The translations under genes were made by a program, and so were the position numbers. Source: Granulosicoccus sp. (GTDB taxonomy: Bacteria; Pseudomonadota; Gammaproteobacteria; Granulosicoccales; Granulosicoccaceae). Taken from it: DNA of 48,707 nt. The stretch is from assembly GCA_023301795.1 (NCBI GenBank), contig JALZVU010000238.1, positions 1 to 48,707 of the forward strand, in the 5' to 3' direction. Positions 17,967 through 26,054 of the stretch are shown here, in pieces (position 1 is the stretch's first letter; each line of letters starts with the position of its first letter). The notes under the pieces were generated by a model. That model was not told the DNA's origin. It ran no database searches and was given only the letters and a program-made list of their open reading frames with translations.

Positions 17967-18368
17967 ATGTTAAAAGTTTTAGGAGTGAGCTTAGGTGTCA
18001 TCGTGGCTTTCGCTGCACTAGGCTACTTCATGATATTGGGGGTTGGCAAGCCCATTGGCTCAGATCTGTCCATTGTCGGTAAGGGGCGCCCTGCATTGGT
18101 GATGGCGTATGAGAATTTTTCACCCGATGGCGGAGAGGCACTCAATCGCTTGCGCGCAATTCGGAGTGACTATGATGCACAGCTGGATTTTGTCATTGCC
18201 GACCTTGGCACGCCACAAGGGCGTGAGTTTGCCAGCCGGCATGAGATCGGGGATTCTCAGGCGGTCTTCCTGCTGCCCAATGGTGAGCCGCTGCAGCGCA
18301 CGGTGATTGCGCATGACGAGCAAGAGCTACGTCAGCGCCTGGATGCAAAGTTAGCGGCCGTGAAGTAG
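17967..18368 (+). CDS. Small membrane-anchored thioredoxin-fold protein lacking CxxC
   Basis: This is a 133-residue protein of unknown function. A single N-terminal hydrophobic segment (about residues 5-27) acts as signal anchor or uncleaved signal. The remainder resembles a thioredoxin fold: a beta strand PALVMAYENF, a helix with EALNRLRAIR, a strand LDFVIADL, then QAVFLLPNGEPLQRTV, where thioredoxins have their cis-Pro region. There is no CxxC or any cysteine, so disulfide chemistry is excluded. ATG 17967 is preferred over upstream frames because it places the hydrophobic segment at the very N-terminus. It lies between the catabolic operon and the convergent enamidase gene; a functional link is not evident. 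Confidence 0.65.
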   Translation: MLKVLGVSLGVIVAFAALGYFMILGVGKPIGSDLSIVGKGRPALVMAYENFSPDGGEALNRLRAIRSDYDAQLDFVIADLGTPQGREFASRHEIGDSQAVFLLPNGEPLQRTVIAHDEQELRQRLDAKLAAVK

Positions 18369-18385
18369 TTAACGTTGAGGCGTAC

Positions 18386-19561
18386 TTACTCCACAATTGA
18401 AGGAAGTCGCGCTGCTGGGGGAGTATTTCGGCTGCGGGTAGACGTCACTTTGCCGTCAATGATGGTCATGCCGATACCCGGAAGATTGCCTTGCTGAATG
18501 CTCTCTAGCATATCCTTACCCGGTGAGTGCTGGGCCTGGTCAAGGATGATGAAATCAGCAGACATACCGGGCTCAATGATGCCTGTGTCCAGTTCGCGCA
18601 TACGTGCTGTGTTGCCTGTAGCGAAGCAGAAAGCAATTTCTGCAGGCACGTTTCCAAGACTTGATAGCATGGCAATCATGCGTAGGATGCCCAATGGCTG
18701 GACACCAGACCCTGCTGGTGAGTCAGTGCCCAGAATCACACGCTCGGATTGCTCAATCTCAAACGCTATGCGCATGGCAAGAAGACCTGCACGCTCGTTG
18801 CCGTTATGGACGATTTCTATGCCGCGGCGGCAGCCCTCACACAGGCAGACGATCTGATCGTCGGGTAGGGCGGTGTGGCCCCCATTAATGTGCCCGATAA
18901 TGTCAGCGTCGGCTTCCAGCACAATATCCTTGTCGATAAGTCCTGATCCCGGAATAGAGGGGCCGCCGGTATGTATGGTTGACTGCATACCGTATTTACG
19001 CGCCCACTTTACCATCTGCGCGGCGCTCTCTCCGGCTTTGACAGTGCCCAAGCCAACCTCTCCCAGAAGTTTTACTCCGGCTTCAGACAGTTCTTTAAAA
19101 TCATTTTCTTCCATTCCTTCTTCAAGTATCGGAGCCCCTGCATGCATTTTTACGCCGGAGGGGCGAAAATTCTCATACCAACGCTGCGATGCTATGGCCA
19201 TTGCCTTGAGGCCGACAATGTCTTTTGGCCTGCCAGGCAAATGAACCTCGCCTGCTGAAATCATCGTGGTGACACCGCCATGCAGGCACGAATCAATCCA
19301 GTGAATTTGCTGTTGTCGGGGTGTGTAATCGCCGATGACCGGGTGCACGTGGCTGTCAATAAGTCCGGGTGCAAGCCATGTGTCAGCTGCATCGATTATT
19401 AACTCAGCGTTATCGGTATCCATATCACGCTCGTAGCCTATGGCACTGATGCGACCATCAATCGCAATGACGCAATCGCCGTCTAATAACGGGGCTTCCA
19501 GTTTGCCCGAAAGGATGCGTCCGATATGGCGGATAACAAGCTTTTTCGGTTTTTCGGTCAT
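18386..19561 (-). CDS. ena: Enamidase (amidohydrolase superfamily)
   Basis: This is a 391-residue amidohydrolase closely resembling the Eubacterium barkeri enamidase (EC 3.5.2.18). That enzyme hydrolyses 1,4,5,6-tetrahydro-6-oxonicotinate to 2-formylglutarate and ammonia. Metal-site residues are all present: His71 and His73 (LIDSHVHP), Glu168 (LGEVGLGTVK), His197 (IHTGG), His224 (GHINGGHT) and Asp280 (LGTDSPAGSG). The C-terminal RSRNTPPA is, as I remember it, also found in the E. barkeri protein. It lies 84 bases downstream of marR on the same strand, so the two probably form one autoregulated unit. Together with the Mo hydroxylase and reductase it completes the three-step reductive route. 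Ring position of the carboxylate in the real substrate is not fixed by sequence. Confidence 0.85.
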   Translation of the reverse strand: MTEKPKKLVIRHIGRILSGKLEAPLLDGDCVIAIDGRISAIGYERDMDTDNAELIIDAADTWLAPGLIDSHVHPVIGDYTPRQQQIHWIDSCLHGGVTTMISAGEVHLPGRPKDIVGLKAMAIASQRWYENFRPSGVKMHAGAPILEEGMEENDFKELSEAGVKLLGEVGLGTVKAGESAAQMVKWARKYGMQSTIHTGGPSIPGSGLIDKDIVLEADADIIGHINGGHTALPDDQIVCLCEGCRRGIEIVHNGNERAGLLAMRIAFEIEQSERVILGTDSPAGSGVQPLGILRMIAMLSSLGNVPAEIAFCFATGNTARMRELDTGIIEPGMSADFIILDQAQHSPGKDMLESIQQGNLPGIGMTIIDGKVTSTRSRNTPPAARLPSIVE

Positions 19562-19645
19562 AGGTGGCTCACAGGGGAAATGAAAAAATAAACATCAACA
19601 GCTAATAGTCATACCACTAAGCAGCTTACAACGCTTGAATGAATC

Positions 19646-20086
19646 TCACTTTTCCAGTTGTATCTTTCTCAGCAATTGCATAAGCCTTTGTGCTTCGCGC
19701 TCTGTTAATCCGTCCAGTGTTCTTGATGAAATCGTACGCGCAACCGGTAAGCATTCTGAAATCAGGCACTGCCCATCGTCGCTCAGCGAAATACGTAGGC
19801 GGCGCTTGTCGTTGGGGTCAGTACGGGTCGTGATAAGAGCTTTTTTTAGCAATCGCTCTATAACACCGTTGGTGGTCGCAGCATCGATTCCAATTTGCCG
19901 GCCCAGCTCATTTTGTGATTCTTCACCGACATTGGACAGTGTCACAAGTAGAGCAAACTGGGTTGGTGTGAGTTCTGGAAGGTGTTGGTGAAATATTTCG
20001 AGGTGACGCTGATTGGCAAGGCGCAATAAATAGCCGATTTGATCGGACAACAGATAGTCGTCTTCCTTGTCGTGCCCTTGCATCAT
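19646..20086 (-). CDS. MarR-family transcriptional regulator
   Basis: This is a winged-helix regulator of about 146 residues. The core reads DYLLSDQIGYLLRLANQRH, then LTPTQFALLVTLSN, the recognition region ELGRQIGIDAATTNGVIERL and the wing DPNDKRRLRISLSDDG. I place the start at ATG 20084-20086; an upstream GTG at 20159-20161 would lie inside the palindromic operator, which is unlikely. It probably represses its own gene, the divergent Rieske gene and the distant Mo-hydroxylase operon through TTGTTyGTrCACrAAC sites. The effector would be a pathway substrate or intermediate, often an aromatic acid for this family. The enamidase gene follows on the same strand. Confidence 0.87.
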   Translation of the reverse strand: MMQGHDKEDDYLLSDQIGYLLRLANQRHLEIFHQHLPELTPTQFALLVTLSNVGEESQNELGRQIGIDAATTNGVIERLLKKALITTRTDPNDKRRLRISLSDDGQCLISECLPVARTISSRTLDGLTEREAQRLMQLLRKIQLEK

Positions 20087-20121
20087 ATGAAGGTACCGGT
20101 TGTGCGTGAAATTCACAAGAC

Positions 20122-20166
20122 TTGACGTCCTTGATTGTTTAGGTATAACTTGTTCGTACACGAACA
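20122..20166 (+). promoter_or_regulatory. Promoter of the Rieske gene with MarR-type operator
   Basis: TTGACG (20122-20127) and TATAAC (20144-20149), 16 bases apart, form a good promoter toward the Rieske gene. The perfect dyad TGTTCGT-AC-ACGAACA (20151-20166) begins two bases after the -10 box and so covers the transcription start. It also lies at the 5' side of marR on the other strand, as expected for autoregulation. The sequence and its position relative to the promoter match the site at 10433-10479. Confidence 0.65.
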
Positions 20167-20190
20167 GTATATTCTATTGAGAGAGCAGCC

Positions 20191-21246
20191 ATGAGCAGCG
20201 CCAACAATCAGTATGTCCATGATGCATGGTATGTGGCTGGGTGGTCGTCAGAATTCACTCACAGTTTGTTGCCGCTAATGATTCTGGAGCAGGCGCTAGT
20301 AGGCTATCGCTGTGCAGATGGGACAGTGGCTATTCTTGAAGATCGTTGCCCGCACCGACAACTGCCTCTCTCCAAAGGCCAGCTTCATAACGACAATATC
20401 CAATGTGGTTACCATGGCATGACGTTCAACGGACAGGGCCAATGTGTACGGATACCGGGGCAAGACAACATCCCGTCATCAGCCTATGTTCGCACCTATC
20501 CGGTACATGAAAAAAACAACATTGTTTTTATCTGGATGGGGGAGCCTGATAAGGCGGATACAAATGCCATATTTCATCTGCCACAATTTGACAGCGATCA
20601 ATGGCACGCACACCAAGGCGATGCACTGCACTTGAAAGCACATTACATGAATGTTGCTGAAAATCTGGTAGATCCTGCCCACGTCAGTTTTGTTCACCCC
20701 ACTACGCTAGGAAATGCAGCCAGTGAAGACATTGAGGTACATGTTGATGTAGATAGCGATGTGTTGCTTGCATGGCGCTGGATTCGTGATGCGCCGCCTG
20801 TGGGTTTCTTTCAGAAATTTGGTGGCTTTGACGCCAATGTCGATCGCTGGCATTACTATTACTTGCATTTGCCATGTACGGCTGTCATTGATTTTGGCAG
20901 TGCTGATGTGAGCGCACAGTTGCAAGAGTCAGAGCGTGACAAGGGTGTGCGGATTTTTGCATTGCACTTTTTGACACCGGTTAATGAGCATTACACCATT
21001 GATCGCTGGATGCATCTACGTAATGCAGCCGTGGGTGACGAACAGGCATCCGAGCAGATGGATGCCATGTTCCGAATTGCTTTTAATGAGGATAAAGAAA
21101 TACTCGAAGCCATTGACGAGGCTGAACGTGCTGTACAGACACGCAAGCCCATTCGCCTGGCAATAGACAAAGGCCCTATTGTTTACCGGCGCAGAATCCA
21201 ATCGTTGATTGATGGGGAGCGTCCTGAAGTAGAGCTCCACGCGTGA
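20191..21246 (+). CDS. Rieske [2Fe-2S] oxygenase, VanA-like alpha subunit
   Basis: This is a 351-residue terminal oxygenase. The Rieske cluster ligands are Cys53, His55, Cys72 and His75 (CPHRQLPLSKG...CGYHGMTF). The mononuclear iron site is in the second domain with His164 and His169 (ENLVDPAHVSFVHP) and probably an Asp near NEDKEILEAID. Size and layout are those of the vanillate O-demethylase/VanA group, which oxidatively remove O- or N-methyl groups or hydroxylate aromatic acids. No ferredoxin reductase (VanB type) is nearby, so the electron donor must come from elsewhere. It is divergent from marR with a shared operator. In this context N-demethylation of an N-methylpyridine carboxylate is an attractive inference only. 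Confidence 0.88.
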   Translation: MSSANNQYVHDAWYVAGWSSEFTHSLLPLMILEQALVGYRCADGTVAILEDRCPHRQLPLSKGQLHNDNIQCGYHGMTFNGQGQCVRIPGQDNIPSSAYVRTYPVHEKNNIVFIWMGEPDKADTNAIFHLPQFDSDQWHAHQGDALHLKAHYMNVAENLVDPAHVSFVHPTTLGNAASEDIEVHVDVDSDVLLAWRWIRDAPPVGFFQKFGGFDANVDRWHYYYLHLPCTAVIDFGSADVSAQLQESERDKGVRIFALHFLTPVNEHYTIDRWMHLRNAAVGDEQASEQMDAMFRIAFNEDKEILEAIDEAERAVQTRKPIRLAIDKGPIVYRRRIQSLIDGERPEVELHA

Positions 21247-21375
21247 GGGATAACAGGGTGAGCCAGAACCGTTAGACTATGCAAGCGTGACATTGATCTA
21301 AAGCTAACTACTGTATCGTCATCAGTAAAAAACCCAACGCAGGCCCACAAGGTATGCGTTCCACAGGAGAGATGA

Positions 21376-22602
21376 ATGAAGTATCGAAGCAGGTTGTCTG
21401 CCGTAGCCATACTTGTCGCCAGCACCGTAGTGTCTATCACTGGGGCTCTTACCGGCGTTGCACAAGCCGCAGAGCCCATTAAAGTCGGTGAGATCAATCA
21501 CTACAAACGAATGGCGGCATTCGCCGGACCTTACAAAAATGGAATCGAGCTTGCGCTTGAGGAAATCAACGCGCAGGGAGGCGTCTTGGAAAGGCCCCTG
21601 GAATTTATTTTTCGCGATGATCAAGGCAAGCCGGGTGAGGCCATCAAAATTGCTGAAGAGCTGGTTAGTCGCGATGAAGTGGTGATGCTGACAGGCACTA
21701 TTCTGAGTAATATCGGACTTGCATTGTCGTCGTTTGCTGCTGAGAAAAAGGTGGTATACCTTGCATCGGAGCCTCTGGCTGATGCGCTGGTCTGGGAGGC
21801 AGGCAATGACTATACGTTCCGTCTGCGTGCATCCACATATATGCAGGCGGCGATGCTGGCAGAGGAGGCGGCCAAAACCGATGCGGTAACGTACGCCACT
21901 ATTGCCCCCAACTATGCTTATGGCAAAGATGCAGTAGCTGCATTTAAAAAGGCCTTGACTGCTCTTCGTCCGGATGTAGAGTTTGTTGCTGAACAATGGC
22001 CGGCCTTGTTTAAAATCGATGCAGGTGCTGAGGCGCAAGCGATTGAGCGTGCCAAGCCTGATGCTATTTTCAATGTGACATTTGGCGGTGATCTTGCCAA
22101 GTTTGTTCGTGAAGGTACAACCCGCGGCTTGTTTGATGGCCGCAATGTGTACGGTCTTTTAACGGGTGAGCCTGAGTACCTGGAGCCATTGGCTGATGAG
22201 GCGCCTGTTGGCTGGACGGTAACTGGCTATCCTTGGTACGACTTCGAATCTGGCGCGAACAAAGTGTTTGTTGACGCCTACATGGAGCGCTTTGACGACA
22301 GCCCGAAAATTGGTTCTCTGGTGGGATACATGACGGCCCAATCCATTGCTGCTGCTATCAAGCGAGCAGGATCTACTGAAATGGAATCCATACGTGAAGC
22401 TTTCATCGGGCTTGAGGTTGACACGCCAGTGGGCTCAATTGTCTTTCGCTCACAGGATCATCAAGCAACGATGGGTGCCTTTGTGGGAACTACAGCGTTG
22501 CAAGATGGCGCTGGTGTGATGGTGGACTGGACCTACAAGGAAGGAGCGAATTATCTGCCTTCTGACGAAGAAGTAGCCGCTATGCGTCCAGCCAGTCAAT
22601 AG
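21376..22602 (+). CDS. ABC transporter substrate-binding protein (branched-chain/amide type)
   Basis: This is a 408-residue periplasmic binding protein of the LivK/Peripla_BP_6 type. A signal peptide is clear: basic start MKYRSR, hydrophobic core, and probable cleavage after AQA (about residue 31). The mature part starts EPIKVGEINHYKRM and has the family stretch GIELALEEINAQGGV. This family binds amino acids, amides, urea and aromatic acids; the binding pocket cannot be read by eye. It is the first gene of a four-gene importer operon located next to the catabolic genes, which argues for uptake of the same substrate. GGAGAG lies upstream of the ATG. Confidence 0.9.
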   Translation: MKYRSRLSAVAILVASTVVSITGALTGVAQAAEPIKVGEINHYKRMAAFAGPYKNGIELALEEINAQGGVLERPLEFIFRDDQGKPGEAIKIAEELVSRDEVVMLTGTILSNIGLALSSFAAEKKVVYLASEPLADALVWEAGNDYTFRLRASTYMQAAMLAEEAAKTDAVTYATIAPNYAYGKDAVAAFKKALTALRPDVEFVAEQWPALFKIDAGAEAQAIERAKPDAIFNVTFGGDLAKFVREGTTRGLFDGRNVYGLLTGEPEYLEPLADEAPVGWTVTGYPWYDFESGANKVFVDAYMERFDDSPKIGSLVGYMTAQSIAAAIKRAGSTEMESIREAFIGLEVDTPVGSIVFRSQDHQATMGAFVGTTALQDGAGVMVDWTYKEGANYLPSDEEVAAMRPASQ

Positions 22603-22614
22603 GTATCTGATTCT

Positions 22615-24462
22615 GTGGGTCTTTTCATTGCTCAGCTATTGACAGGCCTTGCCAATGCGGCAACGCTGTTTCTTGTGGCGTCTGGCTTGTCGCTTATTTT
22701 TGGCGTCACAAGAATTGTCAATTTTGCCCACGGATCGTTTTACATGCTGGGGGCTTTTGTTGGCTATTCCCTGATGCAAGTATTGCCGGGTGCCATTGGG
22801 TTCTGGGCTTCTGTTCTACTGTCGGGTCTGATAGTTGGGCTTATCGGGGTTGTTGTCGAGATGCTGGTGTTAAGGCCGGTATACAAGGCACCCGAGCTAT
22901 TTCAGTTGGTAGCAACATTTGGGGTCATCCTTGTCATCCAGGATCTGGCCTTGATGATCTGGGGAGCGGAAGACCTGCTGGGCCCACGTGCACCTGGACT
23001 CAAGGGTGTGGTTCGGATCATGGGAGAGCCGGTCCCGCTATACGACCTTGCTCTCATCGCCATGACCCCATTCGTGCTTTTCGCATTGTGGTATCTGATT
23101 GCCCGAACGCGTCTGGGTGTGTTGGTTCGCGCAGCCACGCAAGATAGAGAAATGGTTGCTGCACTGGGTGTTAATCAGGCCTGGTTATTCACCGGGGTCT
23201 TCTTTTTAGGTGCTGCTTTAGCGGGCCTAGGTGGGGCCATTCAGCTGCCCAAAGGCGGCGCTGATTTGCTGATGGATTTCAATATCCTGGCGGCCATCTT
23301 TGTTGTGGTCGTCATCGGTGGTATGGGGTCGCTACCAGGTGCCTACATAGCCGCTGTGCTTATATCGGTGCTCAATGTGTTTGGTGTGTCCTACTTGCCG
23401 CAAAGCACCCTTGTATTGATGTTTGTGGTTATGGCGGTTGTTCTTACCATTCGCCCTTACGGATTATTAGGCCGCGAAGAAGTAGCAGGCGAACACGGGC
23501 AGGTTGGTGAGCCGGATCGTCCTATCAAGCCTGCAGGCGTGCGTGCGCGAGTCATCGTTGGCATCGGGTTGTTGTTACTGCTGGCGCTGCCGATGGCCGA
23601 CTCACATTTTCTTGTCATATTAGCCACCGACATCATCATTTTCGCGCTGTTTGCAGCTAGCTTGCATTTTCTGCTGGGCTTGGGCGGGCTTGTGTCGTTT
23701 GGACATGCCGCATTTTTTGGCGCTGGTGCCTATGTGGCCGCGCTGCTGGTATCTCACGCGAACGCACCGATGGAGCTGGCTTTTTTGTTGGCACCCGTAG
23801 GTGCTGGCATGGCAGCCTTGATCATCGGCTGGCTTTGCTTGCGATTGACTGGCGTGTACTTTGCCATGCTGACTCTGGCATTGGCCCAGCTGCTCTGGTC
23901 TCTGGTGTTCCAGTGGGATGAGTTCACAGGCGGTGATGACGGACTAGTGAACATCTGGCCTGCCAAGTGGCTATCCGAGGCCAACAGTTACTTCTACTTC
24001 ACGGCGATTGTGGGTGTGGGTGGGATTATTTTGTTGCGCCATATGGCTCATTCGCCGTTTGGCTTTGCATTGCGCGCAGCGCGTGATTCTCAGCGTCAGG
24101 CAGAGGCAACAGGCATCGATACGAAACGAGTGCAATGGATGGCCTTTACAGTGGCCGGTGTATTAGCGGGGGTGGCTGGCGGGTTGTTCGTATTCTCCAA
24201 AGGCAGTGTTTTTCCTAATGAGCTGGAAATTGCCAAATCATTTGATGGTCTCATCGTTGTGTTTCTGGGAGGCGTTAAAACCCTGTCCGGTGGTGTGGTT
24301 GGCGCTGCATCATTGGAGCTGGTGAAGGACTACCTCACACGATTTGAATATTGGCGTCTTGCTTTGGGCTTGCTAATCATTTTTGTTGTCATCGTAGCTC
24401 CTACCGGTATTGTGGGTTCGCTTCGCTCTTTGCTCGAACGCGTGCGGGGTAGCTCGACATGA
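22615..24462 (+). CDS. ABC transporter permease, LivH-LivM fusion
   Basis: This is a 615-residue inner-membrane protein that joins the two permease subunits of a branched-chain-amino-acid-type importer. The N-terminal half (to about 285) is LivH-like, with GLSLIFGVTRIVNFAHGSFY and GGMGSLPGAYIAA. The linker around residues 285-310 is hydrophilic. The C-terminal half is LivM-like, with GGLVSFGHAAFFGAGAYVAA and a GVYFAMLTLALAQLLWS stretch. Separate LivH and LivM genes are more usual. Start is GTG 22615. The stop overlaps the LivG start by 4 bases. Together the halves should form the complete membrane channel. Confidence 0.92.
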   Translation: MGLFIAQLLTGLANAATLFLVASGLSLIFGVTRIVNFAHGSFYMLGAFVGYSLMQVLPGAIGFWASVLLSGLIVGLIGVVVEMLVLRPVYKAPELFQLVATFGVILVIQDLALMIWGAEDLLGPRAPGLKGVVRIMGEPVPLYDLALIAMTPFVLFALWYLIARTRLGVLVRAATQDREMVAALGVNQAWLFTGVFFLGAALAGLGGAIQLPKGGADLLMDFNILAAIFVVVVIGGMGSLPGAYIAAVLISVLNVFGVSYLPQSTLVLMFVVMAVVLTIRPYGLLGREEVAGEHGQVGEPDRPIKPAGVRARVIVGIGLLLLLALPMADSHFLVILATDIIIFALFAASLHFLLGLGGLVSFGHAAFFGAGAYVAALLVSHANAPMELAFLLAPVGAGMAALIIGWLCLRLTGVYFAMLTLALAQLLWSLVFQWDEFTGGDDGLVNIWPAKWLSEANSYFYFTAIVGVGGIILLRHMAHSPFGFALRAARDSQRQAEATGIDTKRVQWMAFTVAGVLAGVAGGLFVFSKGSVFPNELEIAKSFDGLIVVFLGGVKTLSGGVVGAASLELVKDYLTRFEYWRLALGLLIIFVVIVAPTGIVGSLRSLLERVRGSST

Positions 24463-25265
24463 GTGCGGTTCTTGAAGTTGTCGGTCTCAGCAAATCGTTT
24501 GGTGGGATACATGCGGTTAGTAACGTTGATTTTTGTGTTGCGCCAGGTGAACTGCTTGCGTTGATAGGCCCCAATGGCGCCGGTAAAACCACCTGCTTCA
24601 ATATGCTCATGGGACAGCTCAAACCCACTAAGGGTGATGTATTTTTGAAGGGTGAGCGTATTACTGGCATGCTGCCACGCAAGGTCTGGCGCCGTGGTGT
24701 GGGTCGGACATTTCAGATTACCGGCACCTATCAGTCGATGACTGTTATCGAAAACGTTCAGATGGCGCTTATCTCACATCACAAGCGCGTGTTCTCCATA
24801 ACATCCTACGCAACACGCCTGTACGAAAAACAGGCCATGGAGCTGTTGGAGCTTGTAGGCATGCCGGAACAGGCACAACGAGCGTGTGCCATTCTGGCCT
24901 ATGGCGATCTGAAGCGACTGGAGCTTGCCATAGCGCTTTGTCATGAGCCGTCATTGCTACTGATGGATGAGCCTACTGCAGGTATGGCCCCCAGTGAGCG
25001 TATTGCCTTGATGCAGCTAACAGCCGATATTGTTGCCCAGCGCGGAATCAGCGTGTTGTTCACAGAGCATGATATGGACGTAGTTTTTGCGCATGCGCAG
25101 CGCATTATGGTGCTTAACCGAGGAGAGCTGATAGCGGAGGGTAGTGCTCAGATGATTCGCAACAACCGTATGGTGCAGGAGGTCTATCTGGGGGGAGGTA
25201 GTCTCTTTGAGGATCAAACCCTTGACGAACATGCCGGCGCGCCGGGCGGTGATCAGCATGCTTGA
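24459..25265 (+). CDS. ABC transporter ATP-binding protein, LivG type
   Basis: This is a 268-residue ATPase for the importer. Walker A is GPNGAGKTT, the signature is the LivG-typical variant LAYGDLKRLELA, Walker B is LLLMDEPTAGM and the H-loop is LFTEHDMDVV. The FQITGTYQSMTVIENVQ motif is like the F-Q loop of LivG. The start codon overlaps the permease stop (ATGA) and the stop overlaps the LivF start by 8 bases, so the three are translated as one unit. Confidence 0.94.
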   Translation: MSAVLEVVGLSKSFGGIHAVSNVDFCVAPGELLALIGPNGAGKTTCFNMLMGQLKPTKGDVFLKGERITGMLPRKVWRRGVGRTFQITGTYQSMTVIENVQMALISHHKRVFSITSYATRLYEKQAMELLELVGMPEQAQRACAILAYGDLKRLELAIALCHEPSLLLMDEPTAGMAPSERIALMQLTADIVAQRGISVLFTEHDMDVVFAHAQRIMVLNRGELIAEGSAQMIRNNRMVQEVYLGGGSLFEDQTLDEHAGAPGGDQHA

Positions 25266-25959
25266 GTTACAAGGCGTTAACAGCTTCTACGGTCGAGCTC
25301 ATATTTTGCGTGATCTGAGTTTTAGTGTCGGGACAGGCGAGGTGGTGTCCCTGCTGGGTAGAAACGGCGCCGGTAAGACCACTACGGTCAAGTCGATAAT
25401 GCAACTGGTAAAGCCTGCCAGTGGCTCTGTCAATTTTGATGGCCACGAACTGGTGGGCACACCTACTCATAAAGTGGCCAAGCTGGGTATTGGTTACGTG
25501 CCAGAAGAGCGCCGAATATTCACAGATCTAACCATTAGTGAGAATCTTGAAGTCGGCCGTCAACCTCCACGCGAGGGTGTGTTTGAGTGGACAACAGATA
25601 TTTTGTTCGAGCTGTTTCCCAACCTGGCCGAACGTCGCAACAATCGCGGTAAGGCCTTGTCTGGCGGTGAGCAGCAAATGCTTTCCATCGCCCGTACGCT
25701 TATGGGTAACCCTCGGTTACTGTTGCTGGATGAACCTAGTGAAGGCATTGCGCCTGTGATTGTGGAGCAAATGGCGCAGACCATACTCAAGCTTAAAGCT
25801 GAGGGGTTACCGGTGCTGCTTTCCGAGCAGAATCTGCATTTTGCGCGGATGGTATCTGACAGGGCGGTGATCATTGAAGGGGGACTCAAGAAATACGATG
25901 GTACGTTTACTGAGCTGGATGCATCACCTCAGGTAAGAGAGGCCTTTCTGTCGGTTTAG
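25258..25959 (+). CDS. ABC transporter ATP-binding protein, LivF type
   Basis: This is a 233-residue second ATPase of the importer. Walker A is GRNGAGKTT, the signature LSGGEQQMLSIAR, Walker B LLLLDEPSEGI and the H-loop LLSEQNL, with Gln in place of His, as is common in LivF. VPEERRIFTDLTISENL is also typical. ATG 25258 (MLELQGVNSFYG) is preferred to an ORF start at 25207, which would overlap LivG by 59 bases. It is the last gene of the operon; 95 bases separate it from the chemoreceptor and no clear terminator is visible. Confidence 0.94.
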   Translation: MLELQGVNSFYGRAHILRDLSFSVGTGEVVSLLGRNGAGKTTTVKSIMQLVKPASGSVNFDGHELVGTPTHKVAKLGIGYVPEERRIFTDLTISENLEVGRQPPREGVFEWTTDILFELFPNLAERRNNRGKALSGGEQQMLSIARTLMGNPRLLLLDEPSEGIAPVIVEQMAQTILKLKAEGLPVLLSEQNLHFARMVSDRAVIIEGGLKKYDGTFTELDASPQVREAFLSV

Positions 25960-26054
25960 TGGAGAATGAGCCTTAAGTTGGCTTGCATATTGCCGATTCA
26001 TTGGTCATTGAGCGTTCCGCGCTTCTAACCGCGTTTCAGCGAGTAACCTGCCCC

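Noticed and set aside
25983-26054. TTG start of the chemoreceptor with 24 extra residues
   Set aside because: The extra residues push the first membrane helix inward and the TTG has no good Shine-Dalgarno sequence; ATG 26055 or 26061 is more likely, though not certain.
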